A DNA stretch of 64,000 nucleotides from Marinobacter halodurans (GCF_004327985.1 NZ_SJDL01000012.1:62001-126000); one strand, 5' to 3'; numbered from the stretch's first letter, positions 9,065-18,504 are shown. A program made the numbers and translations. The notes: generated by a model from the letters alone, not told the origin.

Positions 9065-10321
9065 TCAGGAACGGATGTGCCCGTCGCCGAACACCACGTA
9101 TTTCTGAGACGTCAGTCCTTCGAGCCCGACGGGGCCGCGGGCGTGCAGTTTGTCGGTGGAGATCCCGATTTCCGCGCCAAGGCCGTATTCGAAGCCGTCG
9201 GCAAACCGTGTGGAGGCGTTCACCATGACCGAGCTGGAATCCACCTCCGTCAGGAAGCGGCGGGCCCGGGTGTAGTTCTCCGTGACGATCGCATCGGTGT
9301 GCTGGGAGCTGTAGCGGTTGATGTGGGCAATCGCCGCGTCCAGCCCGTCCACCACGCGCACGGCCAGGATCGGGGCCAGGTATTCCGCGTGCCAGTCGTC
9401 TTCCGTGGCGCTGGCCACGTTGGCCAGGATATCGCGGGTCCGGTCGCAGCCGCGCAGTTCCACGCCCTTTTCCTCGAAGGCGCGGGCCAGCAGCGGCAGG
9501 ATGTCGGCGGCGATCTCCGCGTCCACCAGCAGCGTTTCCATGGTGTTGCAGGTGCCGTAGCGCTGGGTCTTGGCATTGACGGCGATGGCCAGTGCCTTTT
9601 CCGGATCGGCATGGCTATCCACATAGACGTGGCAGACACCGTCCAGGTGCTTGATCACAGGCACCCTGGCATCCCGGCTGATGCGCTCGATCAACCCCTT
9701 GCCGCCCCGGGGCACGATCACGTCCACGTATTCGGGCATGGCGATCAGCTTGCCGACCGCTTCGCGATCCCGGGTCTTGATGACCTGGACCGCCTCTTCC
9801 GGCAGCCCGACCTTGCGCAACCCTTCAGCAATGCAGGCGGCAATCGCCTGGTTGGAATGCAGCGACTCGGATCCGCCCCGCAACACGGTGGCGTTGCCGG
9901 ATTTCAGGCACAGGCTGGCGGCTTCCACCGTCACGTTGGGGCGGGACTCATAGATGATGCCGATAACCCCCAGCGGCACCCGCATCTTGCCCACCTGGAT
10001 GCCGGACGGCCGGTAACTCATGCCGGTAATCTCACCAATCGGGTCCGGCAGCGAAGCCACCTGGCGCAGTCCCTCGATCATGGCGTCGATGCGTGCCGGC
10101 GTCAGCTCCAGACGATCCAGCATGGCTGGCTCAAGCCCATTCTCACGCCCGGCCTCGAGATCCTGGCGGTTTGCCTGCGTGAGGGCGTCGCGGGAGGCAT
10201 CGAGAGCGTCCGCCATCGCCAGCAATGCGTCATTACGCTCTGCCGTGCTGGAGCGCGCCACGGCCGTTGCCGCTGCGCGTGCCTTCTGGCCGACGTCTGC
10301 CATGTAAGCCGAAATATCCAT
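9065..10321 (-). CDS. proA: gamma-glutamyl phosphate reductase ProA
   Basis: ProA reduces gamma-glutamyl phosphate to glutamate-5-semialdehyde with NADPH in proline synthesis. With the ATG at 10319-10321, preceded by AGGA at 7 bases, the protein is 418 residues, matching the family. Longer in-frame starts add a non-conserved tail. The catalytic cysteine is in [13 protein letters not shown] near residue 257, and [22 protein letters not shown] near the C-terminus is highly conserved. It is the first gene of the minus-strand block and has a good -10 hexamer upstream. proB is not in the window. Confidence 0.97.
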   Translation of the reverse strand: MDISAYMADVGQKARAAATAVARSSTAERNDALLAMADALDASRDALTQANRQDLEAGRENGLEPAMLDRLELTPARIDAMIEGLRQVASLPDPIGEITGMSYRPSGIQVGKMRVPLGVIGIIYESRPNVTVEAASLCLKSGNATVLRGGSESLHSNQAIAACIAEGLRKVGLPEEAVQVIKTRDREAVGKLIAMPEYVDVIVPRGGKGLIERISRDARVPVIKHLDGVCHVYVDSHADPEKALAIAVNAKTQRYGTCNTMETLLVDAEIAADILPLLARAFEEKGVELRGCDRTRDILANVASATEDDWHAEYLAPILAVRVVDGLDAAIAHINRYSSQHTDAIVTENYTRARRFLTEVDSSSVMVNASTRFADGFEYGLGAEIGISTDKLHARGPVGLEGLTSQKYVVFGDGHIRS

Positions 10322-10437
10322 CAAGGGTCCTACCATCTGCTGAATTGCTTTGGAGTTAAGCAGAGGTTCCTCTGCTAACTTTGACGTATCGACACGACGA
10401 TTTACTGTCCGGATGTCAGGATACACGCATAGACGTT

Positions 10438-10466
10438 ATTATACGCGGGCGAATGACTCGGTTTAA
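10438..10466 (-). promoter_or_regulatory. candidate sigma70 promoter of proA
   Basis: On the minus strand a perfect TATAAT (10438-10443) is preceded at exactly 17 bases by TTAAAC (10461-10466), a weak -35. It lies about 115 bases upstream of the chosen proA start, in the 266-base divergent region shared with the plus-strand gene at 10588. No clear promoter was seen for the divergent gene. Confidence 0.5.
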
Positions 10467-10587
10467 GTCACCGGCGACCTTCCGGTCCCATGATGACAGG
10501 CCGGGTCCCAGGATTTACGGTACATTTCTACCTGTCTGCCGCAGTCAGGCCCGCACCCTGCTGGAAATGTCGTCATGGAGACAATGA

Positions 10588-11607
10588 ATGCCTAATGTGG
10601 CAGAGACCTTTCTGTTGAGTCGCTTTGCCCGGTTCGCCGCCGCTGCCCTGCTGGTGTTTGCGGCACTCGCCCTGTGGCAGGAAACCTATGCTGCCGCCAT
10701 CACCAGCCTGATCTGTGCCGCCATGATCTGGACCCGCTACCGCGCCGGGTTTGCCCGGCATGGCACCCTGCTGCTGGCCTCCGCCCGCGTATTCAGCCTG
10801 TTGTTCCTGGCCGCCCTCACGCCGGCCATCCTGGTCAATGCACCCGGTCTTTCCCAATGGAGCTATGTCTACCCACTGGCCCTATTCGCGCTCTGGCCCC
10901 TGGGCTGGGCGGCCCTGCTGGTGCTGCCCTATCTGGCGCTGGTGATCACGGCCGGCCTGGATCCAGCCCTTGGCCCGGACCGCCACCAGTTTGTGGCCTG
11001 TGCCCTGCTCGCCATCCTGCTGTCGGCCCTGTTCGTGTTCCTGCGTGAATACAAGAGCCGGCAACTGGCGCCGCTGCGGCGCACCGATGAACTGACCCAG
11101 GCCGCCAGCCGCGACTACCTCTCGGCCGACCTGCACAAGGAGATCCAGCGCAGCGAGCGGGAAGGCATCGAGATGGCGGTCCTGCTGATCGGGCTCGACA
11201 TCCACAAGGGGGATCCGCTACCGGATGACGACGTTCGCGCCATCCTGCCTCGTATCGGTCGCTACCTGCACTCTCAACTGAGGGATTTCGACAGCTATTA
11301 CCGGGTGGCGGACCTCCAGTTCCTGGCGATCCTCCCGGGCATCAACACGTCCGAGGCGACCCGCCGTGCCGAGGTGCTCCGCCAGGGGCTGGGCAGCCTG
11401 CTGACGTCCCATGACCTGAACCTGACGGTCAGCGCCGGCGTGGCGGGGCTCAATATCGGGGACGACGCCGAGAGCCTGCAGCAAAGCGCCGGCAGGGCGC
11501 TGCAGCGGGCCCAGCAGCAGGGCGGCAACCGGACCCAGTCCTTCAGTGCCTGGTCCGGCGCCGAGGGTGGCAGTCCCTCCGGCATGGAGGCGAGCTCCCA
11601 TGACTGA
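10588..11607 (+). CDS. membrane protein with degenerate GGDEF domain and intact I-site
   Basis: The N-terminal half (about residues 10-155) has five or six hydrophobic segments; the rest is a GGDEF-like cytoplasmic domain. The active-site motif is ruined: ADLQF (241-245) stands where GGDEF should be, so cyclase activity is very unlikely. Five residues before it is RDFD (232-235), a canonical RxxD inhibitory site that binds c-di-GMP in this family. This is the pattern of degenerate GGDEF receptors such as PelD. The gene overlaps the next, a paralogue-like protein, by 8 bases. The receptor role is inference, and the partner and signal are unknown. Confidence 0.8.
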   Translation: MPNVAETFLLSRFARFAAAALLVFAALALWQETYAAAITSLICAAMIWTRYRAGFARHGTLLLASARVFSLLFLAALTPAILVNAPGLSQWSYVYPLALFALWPLGWAALLVLPYLALVITAGLDPALGPDRHQFVACALLAILLSALFVFLREYKSRQLAPLRRTDELTQAASRDYLSADLHKEIQRSEREGIEMAVLLIGLDIHKGDPLPDDDVRAILPRIGRYLHSQLRDFDSYYRVADLQFLAILPGINTSEATRRAEVLRQGLGSLLTSHDLNLTVSAGVAGLNIGDDAESLQQSAGRALQRAQQQGGNRTQSFSAWSGAEGGSPSGMEASSHD

Positions 11608-12598
11608 AACACGGCTGCGCACCCTCACCCATACCCTGGCCTACAGCCTGACCCTGCTGTTCATGATCGCGCTGGCCATCCAGAACCTGCGCTACGGTTT
11701 CTACGACCTGTTCTATCTGGCCATGGCGCTGGGCCTGGGCGCTGCCGGAGGCATTGCCTACACCCTGGTGAAACGCCGCCGGCAGTTGATGGCGCCGGGC
11801 CATACGGTGCTGCTCTCGATGATGAACCTGCTTGCGGTGCTGGCAGTCTTTGCGTCCCCCCAGCCCGATGTGTCCCACTGGACGCTGGCCCTGATCCTGC
11901 TCAACCTGCTGATCCTGCCGCTACGCACCGCGCTGGCCCTGACCCTGGCGCTGATTGCCTGCGTGGCCATCTGGCTGTTCATGACCACCACGGCCACCCA
12001 GGCACTGGTAACGCTGGGCGGTCTTCTGCTGCTGTTCGGCGCGGGCGTCTTCTACAGCTGGCACTATTCCAACATGGCCCAATCCGCCGAGGACCTTGCC
12101 ATCACGGACAGCCAGACCGGCGCCCACAACGCGCGCTTTCTCGACGAAACCCTGCAGAAGGAAATCAGCCGGGCCCGGGCCACCGGTAACCCGCTGTCCG
12201 TGATCCAGCTGCACGTGGATCACCTCGATGAGATGACGGACCTGCACGGTCCGGACCGCGTGGCCCTGCTGATGCGGGAAGTGACGCAGACCCTGTTTGG
12301 CGTCATCCGGGCCGGCGATACGCTGTATGCCCTGGGTACCGGCGACTTCTTCCTGGTGCTGCCGTTCACGCCGGAAGAAGGCGTCAGGGTCATGGCGGAG
12401 CGGGTCCGCCGCACGCTGGGTGAAGCCGAATGGCCCGTGGCGGGTCGCCTAACCGTCAGTCTGGGCTGCACTGCCTGGGCCACCAGCGACACCACCAGCG
12501 ACCACCTGAGGGATCGCGCCGGCGCGGCCCTGCAAGAGGCCCAGCAACGGGGAACGGACCGGGCCTGGTTCCTGCCAGGGCATCCCAACGCCGCATGA
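11600..12598 (+). CDS. second membrane protein with degenerate GGDEF domain and intact I-site
   Basis: Residues about 12-155 form several membrane segments. The GGDEF-like domain starts at the family-typical ITDSQTGAHNARFLDE (168-183). The signature is changed to GTGDF (246-250), lacking the catalytic acidic pair in register, so cyclase activity is doubtful. An RxxD I-site, RAGD (237-240), is present at the canonical five-residue spacing. The ATG at 11600 overlaps the previous gene by 8 bases (ATGACTGA), and the stop overlaps the next gene by 4 (ATGA), so the three are almost certainly translated together. It probably arose with its neighbour by duplication. Confidence 0.8.
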   Translation: MTETRLRTLTHTLAYSLTLLFMIALAIQNLRYGFYDLFYLAMALGLGAAGGIAYTLVKRRRQLMAPGHTVLLSMMNLLAVLAVFASPQPDVSHWTLALILLNLLILPLRTALALTLALIACVAIWLFMTTTATQALVTLGGLLLLFGAGVFYSWHYSNMAQSAEDLAITDSQTGAHNARFLDETLQKEISRARATGNPLSVIQLHVDHLDEMTDLHGPDRVALLMREVTQTLFGVIRAGDTLYALGTGDFFLVLPFTPEEGVRVMAERVRRTLGEAEWPVAGRLTVSLGCTAWATSDTTSDHLRDRAGAALQEAQQRGTDRAWFLPGHPNAA

Positions 12599-14040
12599 TG
12601 GACACCCTGCATCAGATGGTTGCCTGGCTCGGCAACCACCCGGCCTGGCTGTCCGGAGCCATCTTTGCCACCGCCTTCGTCGAGTCCCTGGCCATCGCCG
12701 GAGTCGTGGTGCCCGGTGTTGCCATCCTGTTTGCCGTGGCCACGCTGGCCGGCCAGGTCCACATGCCACTGATCGAAGCCCTGGCCTGGGCCGCCGCCGG
12801 GGCCGTGGCCGGTGACGGTGTCAGCTTCTGGCTGGGTCGGCAGTTCCAGGGCCGCCTGCACAGACTGTGGCCATTTTCCCGCCACCCGACGATGATCGAC
12901 CGGGGCGCCCGATTCTTCCACCAGCACGGCGGCAAGAGTGTGGTCCTGGGACGCTTCGTCGGCCCGTTGCGTCCGATCCTGCCGCTGATCGCCGGCGCTT
13001 TCCATATGCCGGCCCAGCGCTTTATCGCTTTCAATGTGGTGTCGGCGCTGGGCTGGGCTCCGGTGTATGTGATCCCGGGCTACCTGGTGGGCAGCGCCAT
13101 GGCCCTGGACCTGAAGCTCCCACCCCATTTCTATCCAGTGCTGGGACTGAGCCTGGGATTGCTGGCGCTGATCTACCTGTTCATCTTCCGCCTGCAGATG
13201 GGCCTGGGCAGCGACGGCTACCTGTACCGGCGACTACAGACCCTGGCCCGCAGCCATCCGCTGGCCGAGCGTATCTGGCAAACGCTTTCCAGCGATCGGC
13301 CGCAGGGACCGGAATTCCCACTGGCTTCGATCATGCTGACCCTCGGCAGCCTCGCCCTGTTCACGCTCTGGTCGCTGCTGTGTCTTGAGACACACATGCT
13401 GTCGCCACTGGATCAGGCGACCGCCGCCTTCTTTGCGCCGTTGCGCAATCCCCTGTTCGACCCGGTCGCCGTATCCCTGACCTTGCTGGGGGACCCGGCC
13501 TTGCTGACCCTGCTCGGCCTGATTGCCGTGACGTTCTTCCTGCTGCGGGACATGCCCGCTGCGGCCCTGCACCTGCTCGCAGCGGGCGTTATGGTGACCG
13601 TTGTAACGACGCTGCTGAAAGCCGGCCTTGCCGTACCCAGGCCGGATGAAGTCAGTGTGCCGCCGGCCTCTTTCGCCTACCCCAGCGGTCACGCCAGTGG
13701 CGTCGCCGCCATGATCGGCCTTGCTGCCAGTTTCGTGGCCCACGAATGGCCGCGCCGCCGGCGCTGGATGATCTACGGCGCCTTCGGGGTGCCCATGCTG
13801 GTCATCGCCCTCAGCCGGCTGTACCTGGGCGTGCACTGGTTTACCGACGTGGTGGGCGGTTTGCTGCTGGGACTGAGCATTTGCGGGCTGATACGGGTAA
13901 GCTACAGCCGCTATGATCGCCATCGCCTGCGGCATGATGCGCTCAGCCTGGGCGCCCTGGCAGCCATGGCCATCACCGCAGCCTGCTACGTCTGGCTGGC
14001 ATTACCGGCGGGCCTGTGGCGCTATGCGCCGGTCAGTTGA
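12595..14040 (+). CDS. DedA-PAP2 phosphatase fusion membrane protein
   Basis: Residues 1 to about 210 match the DedA/SNARE-associated family, with VESLAIAGVVVPG near the start and GRFVGPLRPILPLIAG at about 119-134. Residues about 230-445 are a PAP2 lipid phosphatase with all three motifs: KAGLAVPRP (from Lys342), PSGH (363-366) and SRLYLGVHWFTD (407-418). DedA proteins include polyprenyl-phosphate flippases, and PAP2 enzymes include PgpB-type undecaprenyl-diphosphate and phosphatidylglycerol-phosphate phosphatases. A role in recycling a lipid carrier is therefore plausible but not shown. The start at 12595 overlaps the upstream stop by 4 bases; longer in-frame starts run into the upstream gene. 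Confidence 0.88.
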   Translation: MMDTLHQMVAWLGNHPAWLSGAIFATAFVESLAIAGVVVPGVAILFAVATLAGQVHMPLIEALAWAAAGAVAGDGVSFWLGRQFQGRLHRLWPFSRHPTMIDRGARFFHQHGGKSVVLGRFVGPLRPILPLIAGAFHMPAQRFIAFNVVSALGWAPVYVIPGYLVGSAMALDLKLPPHFYPVLGLSLGLLALIYLFIFRLQMGLGSDGYLYRRLQTLARSHPLAERIWQTLSSDRPQGPEFPLASIMLTLGSLALFTLWSLLCLETHMLSPLDQATAAFFAPLRNPLFDPVAVSLTLLGDPALLTLLGLIAVTFFLLRDMPAAALHLLAAGVMVTVVTTLLKAGLAVPRPDEVSVPPASFAYPSGHASGVAAMIGLAASFVAHEWPRRRRWMIYGAFGVPMLVIALSRLYLGVHWFTDVVGGLLLGLSICGLIRVSYSRYDRHRLRHDALSLGALAAMAITAACYVWLALPAGLWRYAPVS

Positions 14041-14051
14041 GGCGGCCGGGA

Positions 14052-14624
14052 CTATTCCATGGCCTGGAGAAGGGCGTAGAGGTGATCGAGCCTTTCCAGC
14101 GGGTCCTGCAGTTCCAGCAAACGCTGCTTGTCGGTCTTGTCGATCGGCAACAACTCGGCCAGGCGCCAACCGACCTCCCGGGCACTCCCGAAATCGACCG
14201 TCATGCCCAGGTCCCGCACCACCGGGTGGCGTAACAGCGCCTTGAGAACGACCGCCAGTTCAGCCTGGTCATCCGGCACCGGCAGATCGCTTTCTTCCTC
14301 GAGCAACTCGACCTGCCCCATATGCAGCCCATCAGGTGCCTGCCAGTGGTCCAGCACCGCCACCTTGGCGTCCCCCTCCGCGGTAATCCCCAGCAGACCG
14401 TTCTCCAGTTGCTGGAAATCCACGATCCTCACCCGGGTCCCGAGATCGTAGAAGCGGGCCTGCGTATCGGTTTCCTCGCCCTCGCGCAAAAGCACAATCA
14501 CGAATCCATTATCCTCTTTCAGACAACGGGTCAGCATATCGATATAGCGCGGCTCGAAAAGCTGCAACGGAATGCGTCCGCCGGGCAGGATTATGGAATT
14601 GAGCGGAAACAGCGGAATGTTCAT
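14052..14624 (-). CDS. LON N-terminal (substrate-binding) domain protein
   Basis: The 190-residue protein is a stand-alone LON substrate-binding domain: IPLFPLNSIILPGGRIPLQLFEPRY at the start is the family hallmark. It has neither an ATPase nor a protease domain. Such proteins are common in proteobacteria and their role is not established; substrate recognition for a protease is only a guess. It begins 32 bases after the HDOD protein on the same strand and is probably co-transcribed with it. Its stop lies 11 bases from the stop of the converging DedA-PAP2 gene. Confidence 0.9.
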   Translation of the reverse strand: MNIPLFPLNSIILPGGRIPLQLFEPRYIDMLTRCLKEDNGFVIVLLREGEETDTQARFYDLGTRVRIVDFQQLENGLLGITAEGDAKVAVLDHWQAPDGLHMGQVELLEEESDLPVPDDQAELAVVLKALLRHPVVRDLGMTVDFGSAREVGWRLAELLPIDKTDKQRLLELQDPLERLDHLYALLQAME

Positions 14625-14656
14625 GAACCGGCCGGCCTCGGAGTGCTCGTCAATAC

Positions 14657-15910
14657 TCAGTGAATCGATAACAGCTTCTGGACTTCCTCGATGCGCGCCT
14701 GCGCCAGGTTGAGGATTTCCAGGCTCCGGGAGGCGCTCAGCTTGAGCTCACCAAGCCTCGTGTAGGCCGGCACGCTCTCGAACCGGGGAAGATCCCCGCC
14801 TTGATGCTCCCGGATCATGGCATGGAGTTTAGCCAGTATCACCACATCGACAAGCTGGGGCTCTTCCTGCGGCGCCTCATAGCTCCAGTCCTCGGCATGG
14901 CGGGCGGCCGTCACAAAGCTCTCGGGAAACTCCCACCGCTCCAGCACGGCAGCCCCGGTGTCCGCCTTGAGCTCGCTGACGACCTGCTCCAACAGCTTGG
15001 GATCGGCAAACACGTTGACGTGGTGCTCGGCATGGACGATGACGGGAATGGCACCGATATCATGCAGCAGCCCCGCCAGCAGGGCTTCTTCCGGGTCCAG
15101 GTTGGTGACCGCATCGGCCAGCACCCAGCACAGCGCGGCCACTTCCCGCGAATGCCGCCACAACTGCTCCATCGCGGCCTGCAGTTCCTTGCGCTGGGTC
15201 TTGAAGACTTCGCGCATGGAGAAGACCGTCACCAGTTGGCGTGTGGTGTGGGTCCCCAGGCGGACGACGGCTTCACGTACGGTGCGGACATCGTTGAATC
15301 CACGATACAGGGGACTGTTGCAGGCCCTCACCAGTTTGGCCGAGATCGACGGATCCACCGTAATGACCCGGGCAATCTCCTCGGCGGTGGACTCTTCGCG
15401 CTCGGTGGCACGACGCACCTTCCAGGCCACATCCGGCACGCTCGGCAAGGTCAGCGTGTTGGCGCGGAGATCGGCGTAGAACTCCATCAGCAGATCATGC
15501 GCCTCATCATCGCCATGATCATCGGCCATCTCGGTAACGCCGTCGTCGCTGACCGGTGCCGCCCGCAGCAACTGATTGAGCGTATCCTGCCCGACCACCA
15601 GGAACTGGCTGGCGACCGATGCCGTCACCGTGTACATCCGTGGCTGGAGTCGGGCAATGGGATTCTTTCCCGTCGGACTGCCGGCGGCGATCGCCGTCGT
15701 GCGGCCGTCCACGGCCTCGAGCTCGACTTCCCCCTCGATCAGGAAATACTCCAGACCATCCCGGGAACCCCGTTCGAGCACCTTCTGGCCCGCTCCCAAC
15801 CGGCGGGTTTCGGCCCGTGAGGCCAGCAGGATCAATTGTTCATCGGCAAGGCGGTCAAGCGGCTGGAACTCCCGCAGCCGGCGAATGGGTATGGGTTCCC
15901 GAGTTGACAT
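14657..15910 (-). CDS. cyclic nucleotide-binding-like and HDOD domain protein
   Basis: Residues about 10-125 resemble a cyclic nucleotide-binding fold (LADEQLILLASRAETRRLGAGQ, then EYFLIEGEVELEAVDG), and about 150-360 form an HDOD domain (LPSVPDVAWKVRRATE, then LVRACNSPLYRG, then LLAGLLHDIGAIPVIV). HDOD domains are usually non-catalytic relatives of HD phosphohydrolases used in signalling. This one keeps an HD pair in LLHDIG, but the full metal-binding set is not apparent. The ligand of the N-terminal domain is unknown. It is divergent from ilvD and leads into the LON-domain gene. Confidence 0.87.
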   Translation of the reverse strand: MSTREPIPIRRLREFQPLDRLADEQLILLASRAETRRLGAGQKVLERGSRDGLEYFLIEGEVELEAVDGRTTAIAAGSPTGKNPIARLQPRMYTVTASVASQFLVVGQDTLNQLLRAAPVSDDGVTEMADDHGDDEAHDLLMEFYADLRANTLTLPSVPDVAWKVRRATEREESTAEEIARVITVDPSISAKLVRACNSPLYRGFNDVRTVREAVVRLGTHTTRQLVTVFSMREVFKTQRKELQAAMEQLWRHSREVAALCWVLADAVTNLDPEEALLAGLLHDIGAIPVIVHAEHHVNVFADPKLLEQVVSELKADTGAAVLERWEFPESFVTAARHAEDWSYEAPQEEPQLVDVVILAKLHAMIREHQGGDLPRFESVPAYTRLGELKLSASRSLEILNLAQARIEEVQKLLSIH

Positions 15911-16068
15911 CGTCTCTCCTCAAGCTGGAGGGCACATCACCTCCAAGGGTGGCGCGCTTTTCACACAACATTGTGACCAATTGTAAGCGGTACGGCCAGA
16001 AAAGCCTGAATCAAGTGCCATAACCGCATCCCGCCAACATCTGTTATTCTCTGCGTTTTCCAAGACAC

Positions 16069-16087
16069 GGGCCCCATTGACGGGCCC
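16069..16087 (+). promoter_or_regulatory. GGGCCC stem-loop in the ilvD leader
   Basis: GGGCCC at 16069-16074 is repeated at 16082-16087 and, being palindromic, can form a 6-base-pair GC-only hairpin with a 7-base loop. It ends about 24 bases before the ilvD start and is followed by TTCC, not a T-run. It may slow transcription or affect ribosome entry. No leader peptide rich in branched-chain codons was seen. Confidence 0.4.
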
Positions 16088-16111
16088 TTCCTGCAACAAC
16101 GAGAGATGACC

Positions 16112-17947
16112 ATGCCCCAGTACCGCTCCAGGACCTCCACCGCAGGTCGCAACATGGCCGGTGCCCGCGCCCTCTGGCGTGCCACCGGGATGAAGAACGA
16201 TGACTTCGGCAAGCCGATCATCGCGGTCGCCAACTCCTTCACCCAGTTCGTGCCCGGCCACGTCCACCTCAAGGACCTGGGGCAACTGGTCTGTCGCGAA
16301 ATCGAGGCGGCCGGCGGCGTTGCCAAGGAATTCAATACGATTGCGGTGGATGACGGGATCGCTATGGGGCACGACGGCATGCTGTACTCCCTGCCGTCCC
16401 GGGAAATCATCGCCGATTCGGTGGAATACATGGTGAACGCCCACTGCGCCGACGCGCTGGTGTGCATCTCCAACTGCGACAAGATCACGCCGGGCATGCT
16501 GATGGCCGCCATGCGCCTGAACATCCCGACCATCTTCGTCTCCGGCGGCCCGATGGAGGCCGGCAAGACCAAGCTATCCGAGCACAAGCTGGACCTGGTG
16601 GACGCCATGGTCATCGCTGCCGACCCCAACGCCACCGACGAGCAGGTCGAGGAATACGAGCGCAGCGCCTGTCCGACCTGCGGCTCCTGCTCCGGCATGT
16701 TCACCGCCAATTCCATGAACTGCCTGACCGAGGCCATCGGCCTGTCGTTACCGGGCAACGGTTCCATGCTGGCCACCCACGCCGACCGGGAACAGCTGTT
16801 CCTGAAGGCCGGTCGCCAGATTGTGGAGAATGCCCGCCGTTACTACGAGCAGGAAGACGCCAGCGTACTGCCCCTGAACATCGCCTCCCTGGATGCCTTC
16901 TACAACGCGATGACGCTGGACATCGCCATGGGCGGATCCACCAACACCATCCTGCACCTGCTGGCCGCCGCCCAGGAAGGCCAGGTGCCGTTTACCCTGG
17001 CGGAAATCGACCAGCTCTCGCGCAAGGTGCCACAGCTGTGCAAAGTGGCCCCCAACTCGCCCAAATACCACATGGAAGACGTTCATCGCGCCGGCGGCAT
17101 CATGGGCATCCTCGGTGAGCTGGACCGGGCTGGCCTGATCAAGACGGACATCCCGACCGTCCACAGCCCGACCCTGGCCGACGCCCTGAACGACTGGGAC
17201 ATCATGCGCCAGCCCGCACCGGAGGTAGTGGAATTCTACCGGGCGGGCCCGGCCGGCATCCCGACCCAGCAGGCGTTCAGCCAGAGTACCCGCTGGCCGT
17301 CACTCGACGGTGACCGGGAGAACGGCTGCATCCGTTCGCTGGACAACGCCTACTCCAGCGAAGGTGGCCTGGCCATCCTCTACGGCAACATTGCCCTGGA
17401 CGGTTGCGTGGTGAAAACCGCCGGCGTGGACGAAAGCATCTACGTGTTCGAAGGCCGGGCCCGCGTCTTCGAAAGCCAGGACAGCGCCGTCGCCGGCATC
17501 CTCAACGACGAGGTCAAAGCGGGCGATGTGGTCATCATTCGCTACGAAGGCCCCAAGGGCGGCCCGGGCATGCAGGAAATGCTTTACCCGACCAGCTACC
17601 TGAAATCCAAGGGGCTGGGCAAAGAGTGCGCGCTGCTCACCGATGGCCGCTTCTCCGGCGGCACCTCCGGCCTGTCCATTGGCCACGCCTCGCCGGAAGC
17701 GGCCGCGGGTGGTGCCATCGGCCTGATCGAGAATGGCGATACGATCGTGATCAACATCCCCGAGCGCAGCATCAACATGATGGTGGATCAGGCGGAACTG
17801 GACAGGCGCCGCGCCGACCGCGACGAGCGAGGCTGGAAACCGGAGGCGCCGCGCACCCGCAAGGTGTCAGCCGCGCTTAAAGCCTACGCCCTGCTGGCCA
17901 CCAGCGCCGACAAAGGCGGTGTCCGGGATCTGGAAAAACTGGACTGA
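16112..17947 (+). CDS. ilvD: dihydroxy-acid dehydratase IlvD
   Basis: IlvD dehydrates 2,3-dihydroxy acids to 2-keto acids in valine, isoleucine and leucine synthesis, using an iron-sulfur cluster. The start at 16112 gives MPQYRS, aligned with known IlvD N-termini, with GAGAG as ribosome site; an ATG six bases upstream is possible. Cluster-binding cysteines are seen in [10 protein letters not shown] (Cys122) and CPTCGSC (Cys187, 190, 193). [21 protein letters not shown] near the C-terminus is strongly conserved. The 611-residue length is normal. The gene stands alone, with no other ilv genes nearby. Confidence 0.98.
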   Translation: MPQYRSRTSTAGRNMAGARALWRATGMKNDDFGKPIIAVANSFTQFVPGHVHLKDLGQLVCREIEAAGGVAKEFNTIAVDDGIAMGHDGMLYSLPSREIIADSVEYMVNAHCADALVCISNCDKITPGMLMAAMRLNIPTIFVSGGPMEAGKTKLSEHKLDLVDAMVIAADPNATDEQVEEYERSACPTCGSCSGMFTANSMNCLTEAIGLSLPGNGSMLATHADREQLFLKAGRQIVENARRYYEQEDASVLPLNIASLDAFYNAMTLDIAMGGSTNTILHLLAAAQEGQVPFTLAEIDQLSRKVPQLCKVAPNSPKYHMEDVHRAGGIMGILGELDRAGLIKTDIPTVHSPTLADALNDWDIMRQPAPEVVEFYRAGPAGIPTQQAFSQSTRWPSLDGDRENGCIRSLDNAYSSEGGLAILYGNIALDGCVVKTAGVDESIYVFEGRARVFESQDSAVAGILNDEVKAGDVVIIRYEGPKGGPGMQEMLYPTSYLKSKGLGKECALLTDGRFSGGTSGLSIGHASPEAAAGGAIGLIENGDTIVINIPERSINMMVDQAELDRRRADRDERGWKPEAPRTRKVSAALKAYALLATSADKGGVRDLEKLD

Positions 17948-17973
17948 CCCTCGCTGCCCGCCACCTGCACCGC

Positions 17974-18504
17974 TCACCCGAGTGAGTGCAGGTAGGCCGC
18001 AGCCTCCTCCAGCTCGTGCTGGTTGAACACGGGAATACCGGCGGCCGCCAATCGTGCGGCTGCCGTTCCCTGCCCCGCGACCAGCCGGCCCGAAAAACGC
18101 CCGTCGTAAATCTCACGGTTCCCGCAACTGGGGCTTCGCGCCGCCATGATCGCCATGACACAACGCCGATCCCGAGCCGTTTCCAGGGCGGTATCGGCGC
18201 CCGCCACAAAAGCGGACGTCACGTCGTCACCGTCCCGGGCGATGACCCGCGCCTGACCCGCCAGCACAGCGCGGCCGTCACCGCCGTGGGTTTCGGCAGC
18301 GGGTCGGGGGACGGGCAAACCACCCGCCATTTCCGGACAGACGGATACCAGGCGTCCTTCACGACGCCATTGCCGGATCAGCGAGTGATCGGTAAATAGG
18401 TTGCCCCCGTCGTACCGCACGTTCTCGCCCATCAGGCAGGCACTGACCAGGATGCGGCGAAGCGGGGGCCGGAAGGTGTGATCAGAAGAAGAGCCAGCCA
18501 CCAT
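17974..18504 (-). CDS. DUF523 family protein
   Basis: The core matches DUF523: RRILVSACLMGENVRYDGG at the start, SVCPEMAGGLPVPRPAAE, and ARSPSCGNREIYDG, with cysteines in each motif. The family has no established function; the conserved cysteines suggest metal or iron-sulfur binding, which is inference. The start is uncertain: ATGs at 18504 and 18510 both overlap the end of the upstream peptidoglycan-binding gene, and longer frames lie wholly inside it. It converges on ilvD with 26 bases between the stops. Confidence 0.85.
   Translation of the reverse strand: MVAGSSSDHTFRPPLRRILVSACLMGENVRYDGGNLFTDHSLIRQWRREGRLVSVCPEMAGGLPVPRPAAETHGGDGRAVLAGQARVIARDGDDVTSAFVAGADTALETARDRRCVMAIMAARSPSCGNREIYDGRFSGRLVAGQGTAAARLAAAGIPVFNQHELEEAAAYLHSLG

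Noticed and set aside
10588-12598. Active diguanylate cyclases.
   Set aside because: Both proteins lack the GGDEF/GGEEF catalytic residues in register, so catalysis is not expected.
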